From contig CAJUMJ010000038.1 in the NCBI GenBank assembly GCA_910587095.1, positions 1 through 64,000 of the forward strand: 64,000 bases of DNA, in the 5' to 3' direction. This DNA comes from an uncultured Lachnospiraceae bacterium (GTDB lineage Bacteria > Bacillota > Clostridia > Lachnospirales > Lachnospiraceae). Below the pieces are notes generated by a model, which saw only the letters and a list, made by a program, of their open reading frames with translations, did not search any database and was not told the origin of the DNA. The stretch's first letter is position 1. Each line of letters begins with the position of its first letter. This document shows, in pieces, positions 7,521 through 15,449 of the stretch. Made by a program: the position numbers and the translations under genes.

Positions 7521-7967
7521 CTATTCCCCGTTAAACGCCGTGATATTCGCCTCATTCAGCGTGAAATCATAGTAATTCAAGTCCTCCCGCTTCGTCCATC
7601 CGATCTGTTTCCAGAACGCATTTCCGATATCGTTTTTTGTGAAAGCAATCAGCGACACCTTATTGATATTTTCCGCCTTCAGCGCCTCCATGCAAAATAC
7701 CACCATCGCCTTCCCGATGCCCCGCATCCGCCATTCCTTTGCGACACACACATGGTAAAGACATCCCCTTCTGCCGTCATGCCCGCATAGGATCGCTCCC
7801 ACAATCCTGCCGTCCTCCACCGCCACCACACTGGTGTCCCGGTTCCTCTCAAGAAAACGTGCCACGCCCTCTCTGGAATCGTCCAGACTTCTTATGGCAA
7901 ATCCCTTAATTGACATCCAAAGCGCCTTCACGCCGTCATAATCTTCTATCGTCATTTTTCGTATCAT
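7521..7967 (-). CDS. GNAT family N-acetyltransferase
   Basis: The 148-residue product has the GNAT fold signature: the acetyl-CoA binding motif RMRGIGKAM lies near residues 80-90 and the C-terminal NAFWKQIGW near 118-126. These are similar to YpeA/RimI-like enzymes that acetylate small amines or peptides. The substrate cannot be predicted. The ATG is preceded by GGAGAACACAT. The gene ends right beside the toxin remnant at 7483-7518. The gap in front of it (7968-8081) carries two copies of a TTATGTNAAC motif that recurs in this window. Confidence 0.85.
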   Translation of the reverse strand: MIRKMTIEDYDGVKALWMSIKGFAIRSLDDSREGVARFLERNRDTSVVAVEDGRIVGAILCGHDGRRGCLYHVCVAKEWRMRGIGKAMVVFCMEALKAENINKVSLIAFTKNDIGNAFWKQIGWTKREDLNYYDFTLNEANITAFNGE

Positions 7968-8081
7968 ATGTGTTCTCCGCCTTTTACGTTATGTTAACTT
8001 ATATGAGAGTTATGCAGTTTCCTCACTTAATTGTTTACAGCACAGAATTTATGTAAACCTAAAAGCCCTTACGGCATTTTG

Positions 8082-8276
8082 TCAATCCAGCAGCCCGTAT
8101 ATCTGATACATGGAAAGCATATTTTGAAGAGTAAGTTTCCTGCCCGTCATCTGCCTGTATGTCGCAGTCTTTGTTTTACCTTCCGCTTTCAACATTTCCA
8201 TCTTTGCCGAAACTGTCCCGTATTCCTCCTGAACTGCCTGCAGCATTTTTTCAAATTTTTCCTCCCGCTCGGACAT
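8082..8276 (-). CDS. Small conserved-looking coiled-coil protein (64 aa)
   Basis: It begins MSEREEKFEKMLQAVQEEYG and is rich in Glu and Lys with heptad-like hydrophobics, so it should form a short coiled coil. Residues 35-60 (TYRQMTGRKLTLQNMLSMY) are less charged. The start is well supported by GGAGGAAAAAGG directly upstream. The gene lies 20 bases behind the YbaK-like gene and is probably cotranscribed with it. I do not recognise a named family. The good ribosome binding site and the coding character make it real. Confidence 0.65.
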   Translation of the reverse strand: MSEREEKFEKMLQAVQEEYGTVSAKMEMLKAEGKTKTATYRQMTGRKLTLQNMLSMYQIYGLLD

Positions 8277-8296
8277 CCTTTTTCCTCCATATCTTC

Positions 8297-8857
8297 CTAT
8301 TCTCCCACCAACTCCACCGCCGTATATTCATGCCCGACATGGGGCAGAAATTTCTCCAGAATATCTCTCATCCGAAGTTTCAGACTGGACGTGTTCACGC
8401 AAGGGTGGCAGCCCACAAACTCATCCTGCAAAAGTTCGTTGTCGATCAGAAGCCTTACCCTGTGTTCCTTGTCGTTCATCAGTCCAAGCACGCTCACCGA
8501 GCCCGGCGTGATGTCCAAAAATTCCTCCATGTACTCCGCCTCCGCGAAGGAAAGTCGCGATACGCCAAGCTGGGCGGAAAGTTCTTTCGTCTTAAACTTT
8601 TTTAGTCCCGGCATCATCAGAAGATAGAAATCGGTCTTCTGCCTGTTACATAAAAATAGATTTTTGCAGATGTGAATGCCCAGCGCCTGATCCACATCGT
8701 GGCAGTCGTCCACAGTAGCCGCTGCCTCGTGATCCACCCGCAGGTAAGGTATATCCAGTTTTTCAAGCAGCTCATATACTGACATTTCCTTAAAAAGTCT
8801 TCCTTTTGATGAGGGTTTTGTGTCAACTACCGTTCTCGTCATATCCCGTTCGTCCAT
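8297..8857 (-). CDS. YbaK/ProX-family aminoacyl-tRNA deacylase
   Basis: This is a stand-alone editing protein of the YbaK/EbsC superfamily, most like PrdX/ProXp-ala, which hydrolyses mischarged Ala-tRNA(Pro). The family features are VDHEAAATVDDC near residues 41-52, LFLCNRQKTDFYLLMMPG near 67-85 with the conserved K-T pair, and the GSVSVLGLMND segment near 118-128. The length of 186 residues is typical. GGAGG lies 14 bases before the ATG at 8857; a second in-frame ATG five codons on has no better site. It acts in the cytoplasm in translation quality control. The gap upstream (8858-8961) holds three copies of the TTATGTNAAC-like motif. Confidence 0.85.
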   Translation of the reverse strand: MDERDMTRTVVDTKPSSKGRLFKEMSVYELLEKLDIPYLRVDHEAAATVDDCHDVDQALGIHICKNLFLCNRQKTDFYLLMMPGLKKFKTKELSAQLGVSRLSFAEAEYMEEFLDITPGSVSVLGLMNDKEHRVRLLIDNELLQDEFVGCHPCVNTSSLKLRMRDILEKFLPHVGHEYTAVELVGE

Positions 8858-8961
8858 GCCTGTATTTCGTTCCTCCTAATCATATTATGTCAACTCATCT
8901 AATCCTTACGCTTTTGTATTATGTAATCTTACTGTCCGAATAGCACAATTTATGTAAACTA

Positions 8962-9450
8962 CTAGTATCCAAATGTACCATCCAAAGACTCGTCCTCGTC
9001 AATCCACTGCTGTACCGGAATCACTCTGTACTCTGTATCCGTATCCCGGACATATACTGTCTCGATCCCGGCATTTATGATCTGTCTCTTGCACATGGAG
9101 CAGCTACAGGAGTTTTTCACATACTCCCCCGTCTCCGCCTCCACCCCGGTCAGATACATGGCGCTGCCAATCATCTTATCCCTCGACGCGCTGATGATCG
9201 CGTTTGTCTCCGCGTGAACGCTGCGGCACAGTTCATACCGCTCTCCTCTTGGAATCTCCATCTTTGCACGAATACACTCCCCAAGATCGGTGCAGTTCTT
9301 CCTGCCTCTTGGCGCGCCCACGTAACCCGTCGAGATCACCTCGTCATTTTTGACGATCACCGCTCCGTAATGCCGCCTGAGACACGTCGACCGCTGTGCC
9401 ACCATTTTCGCCAGATCCAGATAATAGTTTACTTTGTCTCTTCTCTCCAT
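8962..9450 (-). CDS. dCMP deaminase-like zinc deaminase
   Basis: The protein belongs to the cytidine/deoxycytidylate deaminase family. The zinc ligands and the catalytic glutamate are visible as HAE in CRSVHAETN (about residues 81-89) and as C-x2-C in CSMCKR (about 115-120). The usual proline before the first cysteine is a serine here. dCMP deaminase supplies dUMP for thymidylate synthesis. I start at 9450 (MERRDKVNYYL) because GGAGG is eight bases upstream; an ATG five codons earlier overlaps this site. The protein has 162 residues, normal for the family. It is the first gene of a small minus-strand cluster with the YbaK-like and coiled-coil genes. Confidence 0.85.
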   Translation of the reverse strand: MERRDKVNYYLDLAKMVAQRSTCLRRHYGAVIVKNDEVISTGYVGAPRGRKNCTDLGECIRAKMEIPRGERYELCRSVHAETNAIISASRDKMIGSAMYLTGVEAETGEYVKNSCSCSMCKRQIINAGIETVYVRDTDTEYRVIPVQQWIDEDESLDGTFGY

Positions 9451-9551
9451 CTCATTGCCCTCCATATTAAATATACTCTATTCAAAAATGAGGTTCTTTC
9501 CTTTCCTGTCCTCTGCTCTTATTTCCTAAATACACTTTGAGATGCGCTCCA

Positions 9552-9956
9552 TCACCCCAAACCCTTGCGCAAAATAATTTCCAGCGGTTCCTCCGACAGC
9601 AGCAGAGAGCCGCAGTCCACGTACCCGTTCTTCCGATAGAAAAACTGCGCCTGCTCGCTTGACAGTGTGGACGTCAACACCAGTCCGTATCCATTCTCCT
9701 TCATCTCTTTTTCCCAGAACGTGACAAGCCGCCCGCCATAGCCCTGTCCCCTGTATTCCTCCAACAGATACAGCATGTTCATAAACGGAATCTCGTCCCA
9801 AAACAGGTTGAACCGCAGCCAGCCCGCAAAACAACCATTCTGATACATCACCAAAACCCTTTTTAAAGCAATCGCGTTTTTCAATTCCGTTTCGCCGATA
9901 TGCTTATCGTATTCTCTTATTGTCACAAAATCCTTTTCCTCGGCATACCGAATCAT
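9552..9956 (-). CDS. GNAT family N-acetyltransferase
   Basis: This 134-residue acetyltransferase has the acetyl-CoA loop EYRGQGYGGRLV near residues 67-78 and the closing motif AQFFYRKNGYVDCG near 103-116. The start at 9956 follows AAGGTGCGAA. It lies behind the glycosyltransferase gene with a 64-base gap. The substrate is unknown. Small GNATs are frequent and variable in these genomes, so little more can be said. Confidence 0.85.
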   Translation of the reverse strand: MIRYAEEKDFVTIREYDKHIGETELKNAIALKRVLVMYQNGCFAGWLRFNLFWDEIPFMNMLYLLEEYRGQGYGGRLVTFWEKEMKENGYGLVLTSTLSSEQAQFFYRKNGYVDCGSLLLSEEPLEIILRKGLG

Positions 9957-10020
9957 TTCGCACCTTCTTCAACCTAAATATTTCCTTTGCTTCCGAAATA
10001 TCCCAGTAATAAGCCTTCCG

Positions 10021-10989
10021 CTACAGTGCGGATGCAATGCGCACAGCCGCCGCAATCCCTCCATCCCCATAAGACGGGTTCTCCATAAATTGGTCTGACA
10101 TGCCACACATACCGCCGTTTGTCAATTTTGATTGCATGATTTCACTTTCCCATCCATAAAGCCTTGCCATGGATATCGCTTCCACTCCTAAAACAGCATC
10201 CGCAACATGTTCCCTATAAATACTCACATGCTTTCCGATTATGAATCGCATAAGCTCCAGTCTCTTGTCCATACTCTTTATATTTGAGGAAACAGGCGTT
10301 GTCCGATAATGGATCAGCGGTTTCTCCACTATCCCAATAAAGCCATCCGGCGCAGTCTCCAGCATGCTTAAAAAGAAGTCCCAGTCCTCAAATCCGCTCC
10401 GCATCGTTTCATCATAGCCGCCACACTGTTCCCATATCCTGCGCCGAAAAATATGGGTAGCCGGGCAACAGTTATGTGACAGGAAAGCGGAGACATTTCC
10501 ACCACCCGGACGTGCAACGGCGTCAAGAACGCCAAATATGTGCATCCACGAGGACGCCGCAATCATGGTTGGATTTGCATATAATAATTTGCAGACTTCT
10601 TCCATATAACCCGGCTCAAGACTGTCATCCCCGTCAAGCACCAAAACAAAAGGCGCCTCGGTTTTGCGGATGCCTGCGTTTCTTGCCGCCGACACGCCGC
10701 CGTTTTGCTGACGAATGATCAATATCGGAACGGGCAGCTTACTGTCCGTCTCTATTTGATGCAACACCTGAATGGATTCTTTATCTGTGGAGCCGTCATC
10801 CACAATAATTATCCTCTTTGGCCTCATAGTCTGGCGACACAACGATTTCACCGCTTCATAAATCATATTTTCCTGGTTAAAGCTCGTTACAACCGCTTCC
10901 ACATCACTATTTACGTTCATTCCTTCCTTTGATATGGGTTTATCTGAAAATTTTCTTGTACTTCTCCTGTCATAAATTGCTGAAATCAT
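10021..10989 (-). CDS. GT2 glycosyltransferase with a nitroreductase N-terminus fused in front
   Basis: From about residue 24 the protein is a family 2 glycosyltransferase: VVTSFNQENMIYEAV, the nucleotide-binding DDGSTD near 67, the DxD-type DGDDS near 119 and the acceptor-side FEDWDF near 199. The first 22 residues (MISAIYDRRSTRKFSDKP...) are instead the typical beginning of an FMN-dependent nitroreductase, in the same frame. The rest of a nitroreductase is not found. A second start at 10920 (MNVNSDVEAVV), with AAAGGAAGGA before it, would make the plain glycosyltransferase and may be the true start. The last 25 residues (after GGMCGMSDQ) also do not look like the family. The gene seems to be the product of a recombination. 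It probably transfers a sugar to a surface glycan. Confidence 0.8.
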   Translation of the reverse strand: MISAIYDRRSTRKFSDKPISKEGMNVNSDVEAVVTSFNQENMIYEAVKSLCRQTMRPKRIIIVDDGSTDKESIQVLHQIETDSKLPVPILIIRQQNGGVSAARNAGIRKTEAPFVLVLDGDDSLEPGYMEEVCKLLYANPTMIAASSWMHIFGVLDAVARPGGGNVSAFLSHNCCPATHIFRRRIWEQCGGYDETMRSGFEDWDFFLSMLETAPDGFIGIVEKPLIHYRTTPVSSNIKSMDKRLELMRFIIGKHVSIYREHVADAVLGVEAISMARLYGWESEIMQSKLTNGGMCGMSDQFMENPSYGDGGIAAAVRIASAL

Positions 10990-11033
10990 TTTGTACCCTC
11001 ACTCCGTTCCCGATTACCAATATTTATCATTCC

Positions 11034-11171
11034 TCACACTCTATGTACATACATCCTCGATATCTCCGCTTCCCCGTCCCCCAGCGCCATGCAGAAAAAC
11101 TCCCAGCCGTATCGCTCGTAAAACGAGTCGTGATCCGTCAAAAGGTACAGCGTGTCTATTCCCGCGCTTCT
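11034..11171 (-). pseudogene. C-terminal remnant of a GNAT acetyltransferase
   Basis: The minus strand encodes DTLYLLTDHDSFYERYGWEF and continues through GDGEAEISRMY to a TGA at 11034. This is the characteristic end of a GNAT acetyltransferase (TLYLLTDH..FYERYGW). Three stop codons precede it in the same frame, and no start or N-terminal half is present. It lies upstream of the chimeric glycosyltransferase gene, which supports a history of deletions here. Confidence 0.65.
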
Positions 11172-11286
11172 TTATCAGAGTTACCCTCCGCATCGTTTTC
11201 TCCTTTCCTATCATACCGCCGTCAGCTTTATAACGCAACTGCCGCATTCATATATAAAACATTTTCGTATAACTATACAATAATTT

Positions 11287-11351
11287 TGCATAATATTCAA
11301 TTGTCATTTGTATTTATGCAATATTCTGTATTATATTCATGTATTTATGCA
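11287..11351 (+). promoter_or_regulatory. Array of ARG-box-like sites upstream of argG
   Basis: Four related blocks follow each other: TGCATAATATTCA (11287-11299), TGTATTTATGCA (11309-11320), TGTATTATATTCA (11327-11339) and TGTATTTATGCA (11340-11351). They resemble the AT-rich ARG boxes bound by ArgR/AhrC (TGAAT..ATTCA). They end 12 bases before the -35 box of argG. The match to a clostridial ArgR motif is an inference. Confidence 0.4.
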
Positions 11352-11362
11352 TAAATTTAAAC

Positions 11363-11391
11363 TTGCATTATCCACCGTCTTGTTGTATATT
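11363..11391 (+). promoter_or_regulatory. argG promoter
   Basis: TTGCAT (11363-11368) and TATATT (11386-11391) are separated by 17 bases. Transcription would start near 11398, leaving a leader of about 97 bases before argG. Confidence 0.65.
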
Positions 11392-11494
11392 GTTTAAGGA
11401 CAGACACGCCCTGCCAAATTTCGGCATACAGCGCGCATAGATCAGATAACAGTTATCAAACTATATGACATAATTTTATATGGAGGAAATTGAA

Positions 11495-12718
11495 ATGAAA
11501 GAAAAAGTAGTTCTTGCGTATTCCGGCGGACTCGATACGACCGTTATCATCCCCTGGTTAAAGGAAAATTTCGACTATGAAGTCATCTGCGTATGCGGCA
11601 ACTGCGGACAGGCTGAGGAGCTTGACGGCCTTGAGGAGAGAGCTCTCTCAAGCGGCGCATCCAAGCTCTACATTGAGGATCTGACCGACGAGTTCTGCGA
11701 CGACTTTATTATGCCCTGCGTACAGGCGCACGCTGTCTATGAGAACAAATATCTTCTCGGCACGTCCATGGCAAGACCTGTGATCGCCAAGAAGTTAGTC
11801 GAGATCGCACGCAAGGAAGGCGCAACCGCCATCTGCCACGGCGCGACAGGCAAGGGCAACGACCAGATCCGTTTCGAGCTTGGCATCAAAGCGTTAGCTC
11901 CCGACTTAAAGATCATTGCCGCATGGAGAAACGAAAAGTGGACTTTAAACTCCCGCGAGGATGAAATCGAATACTGCAAGCAGCACGGTATCAATCTTCC
12001 CTTCTCCGCGGATTCCAGCTACAGCCGCGACCGTAACCTCTGGCATATCAGTCATGAAGGCTTAGAGCTGGAAGATCCTGCCAACGAGCCAAACTATGAG
12101 CATCTGCTTGTGCTCGGCACCACGCCCGAGAAAGCTCCCGAGGAAGGCGAGTATGTGACCATGACATTCGAGAAGGGCATCCCCACCTCCGTCAACGGCA
12201 AGAAGATGAAAGTGGCGGATATCATTGCCACCTTAAACGAGCTTGGCGGCAAACACGGCATCGGCATCGTCGATATCGTGGAAAACCGCGTAGTCGGCAT
12301 GAAATCCCGCGGCGTGTACGAGACGCCCGGCGGCACCATCCTCTACGAGGCGCACCAACAGCTCGAGGAGCTGATTCTCGACCGCGACACTTACGCACTC
12401 AAGGCAGATCTTGGCAATAAGTTTGCACAGGTGGTATACGAGGGCAAATGGTTCACCCCTCTTCGCGAGGCGCTGCAGGCGTTCATCGAGTCCACCCAGC
12501 GGTATGTGACCGGCGAAGTGAAGTTCAAGCTCTACAAGGGCAATATTATTAAGGCGGGCACCAACTCCCCTTACACGCTCTACAACGAGAGTATCGCATC
12601 CTTTACCACAGGCGATCTCTATGATCATCACGACGCAGAGGGCTTCATCAACCTCTTCGGCCTCTCCTGCAAGGTTCGCGCCATGAAGATGCAGGAGCAG
12701 GGCGAGAAACTGCTTTAA
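11495..12718 (+). CDS. argG: Argininosuccinate synthase
   Basis: The enzyme joins citrulline and aspartate with ATP to give argininosuccinate, the seventh step of arginine synthesis, in the cytoplasm. The ATP-binding P-loop AYSGGLDTTV lies near residues 8-17. Further family markers are GATGKGNDQIRFE near 115-127 and SADSSYSRDRNLWHISHEG near 170-188. The length of 407 residues is usual. I start at 11495 because GGAGG stands eight bases before this ATG; the ATG at 11480 overlaps that site. No argH follows in the window. The upstream array of ARG-box-like repeats suggests control by an ArgR-type regulator. Confidence 0.96.
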   Translation: MKEKVVLAYSGGLDTTVIIPWLKENFDYEVICVCGNCGQAEELDGLEERALSSGASKLYIEDLTDEFCDDFIMPCVQAHAVYENKYLLGTSMARPVIAKKLVEIARKEGATAICHGATGKGNDQIRFELGIKALAPDLKIIAAWRNEKWTLNSREDEIEYCKQHGINLPFSADSSYSRDRNLWHISHEGLELEDPANEPNYEHLLVLGTTPEKAPEEGEYVTMTFEKGIPTSVNGKKMKVADIIATLNELGGKHGIGIVDIVENRVVGMKSRGVYETPGGTILYEAHQQLEELILDRDTYALKADLGNKFAQVVYEGKWFTPLREALQAFIESTQRYVTGEVKFKLYKGNIIKAGTNSPYTLYNESIASFTTGDLYDHHDAEGFINLFGLSCKVRAMKMQEQGEKLL

Positions 12719-12722
12719 TGCC

Positions 12723-13016
12723 ATGAATTCTTTCGATATCCTTATTTTATATATTATTGTCGTCAATGTGGTCAGCTTCACGGTGATGGGCGTGGATAAG
12801 CGAAAAGCGATCAAACGCGCCTTCCGGATTCCCGAATCCACCCTCTTTGTGCTGGCCATCATTGGCGGTTCCATCGGCTCCATCGCAGGTATGCACCTTT
12901 TCCGCCACAAGACAAGGCACTGGTATTTCCTCTATGGGATGCCCGTGATTCTCGCTTTGCAGGTTATGCTCGTACTCGCGCTGGTTTTCTCGCCGATCGA
13001 ATGGAATTTCTGGTGA
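12723..13016 (+). CDS. DUF1294 small membrane protein
   Basis: This 97-residue protein has three hydrophobic segments (about residues 5-24, 39-58 and 70-90). The conserved DUF1294 core VMGVDKRKAIKRAFRIPE is at about 21-38 and GGSIGSIAGMHLFRHKT at about 48-64. The function of the family is not known. It starts four bases after argG and ends at a strong terminator, so it is the second gene of the argG transcript. Nothing in it suggests a role in arginine metabolism. Confidence 0.85.
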   Translation: MNSFDILILYIIVVNVVSFTVMGVDKRKAIKRAFRIPESTLFVLAIIGGSIGSIAGMHLFRHKTRHWYFLYGMPVILALQVMLVLALVFSPIEWNFW

Positions 13017-13070
13017 TCCGGGCGAACTTACAAGCAGACTCGAAATGCTTCCGACTTTGTTTATGCGCGC

Positions 13071-13117
13071 AAAAAGCGGAACGGATGTTTTCTGTTTTTA
13101 CATCCGTCCCGCTTTTT
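13071..13117 (+). terminator. Bidirectional terminator between argG/DUF1294 and degV
   Basis: AAAAAGCGG-A-ACGGATGT (13071-13088) pairs with ACATCCGT-C-CCGCTTTTT (13100-13117). The A- and T-runs on both sides allow it to work for both convergent transcripts. Confidence 0.85.
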
Positions 13118-13135
13118 CCCGTATATCCTTCCCGA

Positions 13136-13975
13136 TTACAGCGTCACGATCACGCCGCCGTCGTTGGCATACATGCTGCTGACTCCGGCTGTATCCATGA
13201 TTAAAACCTCCTTGTAGGAAGCTCTCTTCTCCATCAGGCTCCGCATATATTCCGCTCTCTCCTGACAGTTGCAGTGAGTGATCATAAGCGTTCTCTCCTC
13301 TGGATTTTCCACATCTCCCACAATATAGTCCGCCATCCTGGCAAGCGCCTTGTTGATGCCGACAGCCTGTCCTTTCTGCTCGATCACGCCCCAGTTTCCC
13401 ACCATCACCGGTTTGATATTCAAAGTGGAGGCCACAAACGCTTTCACACCGCTCAGACGCCCGTTTTTCCTCAGCGTCTCGAGATTATCCAGCACAAAAT
13501 AAGTGCGCATCTGTCTCTTAAAAGTCTCAACCTCTTTCACCGTCTCCTCGAAATTAAGCCCGGCTTCCTTGCAGGCAACGATCTTTTCCACAAGCTGCGT
13601 CTCCCCACAGCTTGCGGACTCGGAATCCACCACATGGATCTTCTTTTCACCATACTTTTCACTGTAGAGACTCTTGCCCAGCTCCGCGCTGTTATAGCTG
13701 CCGCTCAAGTGGGAGGAGAGCGTCACCGCATAAATTTCCTCCGCCGCCCCCTCATGGTAAGCCTCCCGAAATCTCTCCGGGGAAGGGCAGGACGATTTCG
13801 GGCACTGAGGATAATCCGCCACTTTCTGCAGAAATTCTTTCTGGTTAAAGTTATCGTCGTCCTGAATTACATAATCTCCCACTTCCAGTCCCAGCGGGAC
13901 GATCTCAAATCTGCTGTCATTTTTATAGTTTTCGGGCAGCTCACAGCAACTGTCCACCACAATCTTGTAAGTCAT
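13136..13975 (-). CDS. DegV family fatty acid-binding protein
   Basis: DegV (FakB-like) proteins bind a fatty acid and present it to the kinase FakA in Gram-positive phospholipid metabolism. The family start YKIVVDSCCELP, the SCPSPERFREAY segment near residue 61, the SSHLSGSYNSA motif near 87 and the late DNLETLRKNGRLSG motif near 158-171 are all present. The length of 279 residues is normal. GGAGGCTTT precedes the ATG. It is a single gene on the minus strand, convergent with argG/DUF1294. Which FakB type or fatty acid it binds cannot be told. Confidence 0.92.
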   Translation of the reverse strand: MTYKIVVDSCCELPENYKNDSRFEIVPLGLEVGDYVIQDDDNFNQKEFLQKVADYPQCPKSSCPSPERFREAYHEGAAEEIYAVTLSSHLSGSYNSAELGKSLYSEKYGEKKIHVVDSESASCGETQLVEKIVACKEAGLNFEETVKEVETFKRQMRTYFVLDNLETLRKNGRLSGVKAFVASTLNIKPVMVGNWGVIEQKGQAVGINKALARMADYIVGDVENPEERTLMITHCNCQERAEYMRSLMEKRASYKEVLIMDTAGVSSMYANDGGVIVTL

Positions 13976-14111
13976 AAAGCCTCCGCAACCGTTTTACATA
14001 GTTTTTATTACCACTTATACTATCATAGAATACCCCATTTTGCAAATGCTGTCGCAATTTCCTATAGAAAAATACAACACGCGTTTCCCGGATTTGAACA
14101 GGCGGAGAGCC

Positions 14112-15245
14112 TCATAAGCTAAGACGATCCAAAAACGACTGAATAAAAGGCAGCGCCGCCCCGATCGTGATATTGTGTCTGGGCATTTTACTGATCCGCA
14201 GAAAATCCCGCTCCTCTGGAAACGGTGTCATATTCCGTATTTTTTCGTGTAAAAATAGAATATCCTGCTCACACAAGTATTGGGCAAGATACCCACCGAA
14301 AATAAAATCCGTATCGAAAATCAGATGGAGCATGTTGACCGCGTCGGCAAGATTGGTCAGATACGACTCCCACCGATCCAGATATGGCCGCTCACTGTGA
14401 CGCACCTTCCCGAAAAATGCTTCCGGCGTCTCATCCTCACCGAAAAGAGCGCTCATAGACAAGAGGGTTTCCATGCATCCCTGCCTGCCACAGTAGCACC
14501 GTTTTCCTGCCGCCCTCATCTGCATATGCTCTATCGTTGCGCTGTGGCCATGCTTTCCCGGCAAAATAGCGCCCTTGGAGATAATAGCCGCTCCCAGGTG
14601 TTTACTCAGGGAAAGATAAAAGGCGTCGCTAAGCTCCGGAGATATCCACAGCTCCGAAATGGCCGCGCTGTCCGCATCGTGGAAAAAACAGCATGGAAAC
14701 GGAAGATGATCGGAAAATGCCTCAATGGAAAGTCCCGTGCAGGAAAGGATCTCCCCGTATATTATGGTTTTCCTGTCCGGCGTCGTCAGGCCTTGCATGG
14801 CAAAGCCAATACCTAAAATCTGCTCGTCCGCTATGGAAAGATCGTTTTTAAATGCCAGTATTCTGGAACATACGGTTCCGAAATAAGATTCCTGATTTTG
14901 AAACGAAATTGCCTCCGCCCTGCGTCCGATCTTTTCCCCGTACAGATTGACGGCGATCATTTTTATTTCATCTTTCAGAATTTCCACGCCAATACCGATG
15001 CGATAATGAGCAACGATAGCATAACCCGATGCTTTTCTGCCGACACACTCCGTATCCATCTGTCCGTCCTTGCGTATCAGCCCGCATTCCTCCATGGATG
15101 ACAGATTTGCCGTGACAGTGGGTCTGCTAAGACGCAGGTCGTAGGCAATATCCTGCTGTGAAACCTTTTTGTTCTCATATATATATTGGTAAATCAGGCT
15201 TCTGTTATTCTGCTTTATCTGATTTGGTGTAATACTTCTTTTCAT
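14112..15245 (-). CDS. ROK family transcriptional repressor
   Basis: The N-terminal winged helix (about residues 8-70) contains VSQQDIAYDLRLSRPTVTANL. The ROK sugar-binding domain follows, with the zinc-binding CYCGRQGCME motif near residues 255-264 and the upstream histidine region GHSATIEH. This is the NagC/XylR-type repressor architecture, and 377 residues is the usual size. The ATG follows GGGAGAGAAAT. The gene is divergent from the short-chain dehydrogenase operon. Matching palindromes lie next to both starts (15258-15280 and 15403-15425), so it probably represses itself and that operon until a sugar or polyol binds. Confidence 0.9.
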   Translation of the reverse strand: MKRSITPNQIKQNNRSLIYQYIYENKKVSQQDIAYDLRLSRPTVTANLSSMEECGLIRKDGQMDTECVGRKASGYAIVAHYRIGIGVEILKDEIKMIAVNLYGEKIGRRAEAISFQNQESYFGTVCSRILAFKNDLSIADEQILGIGFAMQGLTTPDRKTIIYGEILSCTGLSIEAFSDHLPFPCCFFHDADSAAISELWISPELSDAFYLSLSKHLGAAIISKGAILPGKHGHSATIEHMQMRAAGKRCYCGRQGCMETLLSMSALFGEDETPEAFFGKVRHSERPYLDRWESYLTNLADAVNMLHLIFDTDFIFGGYLAQYLCEQDILFLHEKIRNMTPFPEERDFLRISKMPRHNITIGAALPFIQSFLDRLSL

Positions 15246-15257
15246 ATTTCTCTCCCA

Positions 15258-15280
15258 TTTTGTAAATTAATTTTACAAAA
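15258..15280. promoter_or_regulatory. ROK repressor operator, repressor-gene side
   Basis: TTTTGTAAA (15258-15266) and TTTACAAAA (15272-15280) form a perfect 9-bp inverted repeat with a five-base centre. It lies 13 bases in front of the repressor start codon, inside its leader. Confidence 0.55.
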
Positions 15281-15364
15281 TTATATCATAACATAGTTTA
15301 TAGACAATTACCATGCAGCATATTAGACAATTTAAGCTATGCCATAATTGTCCAATATTACAGC

Positions 15365-15393
15365 TTGACTGTTATCTCCTGTGCTCTTATTAT
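15365..15393 (+). promoter_or_regulatory. Promoter of the dehydrogenase operon
   Basis: TTGACT (15365-15370) and TATTAT (15388-15393) are 17 bases apart. The start point would lie near 15400, directly before the operator at 15403-15425. Confidence 0.65.
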
Positions 15394-15402
15394 GTAAGTA
15401 TA

Positions 15403-15425
15403 ATTTGATAAATCATTTTACAAAA
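15403..15425. promoter_or_regulatory. ROK repressor operator, dehydrogenase side
   Basis: The right half TTTACAAAA (15417-15425) is identical to that of the palindrome at 15258-15280; the left half matches at six of nine positions. It covers the predicted transcription start of the dehydrogenase operon, a position where binding would block transcription. Confidence 0.5.
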
Positions 15426-15449
15426 TCAATTAAGAAAAGGAGAATTATC

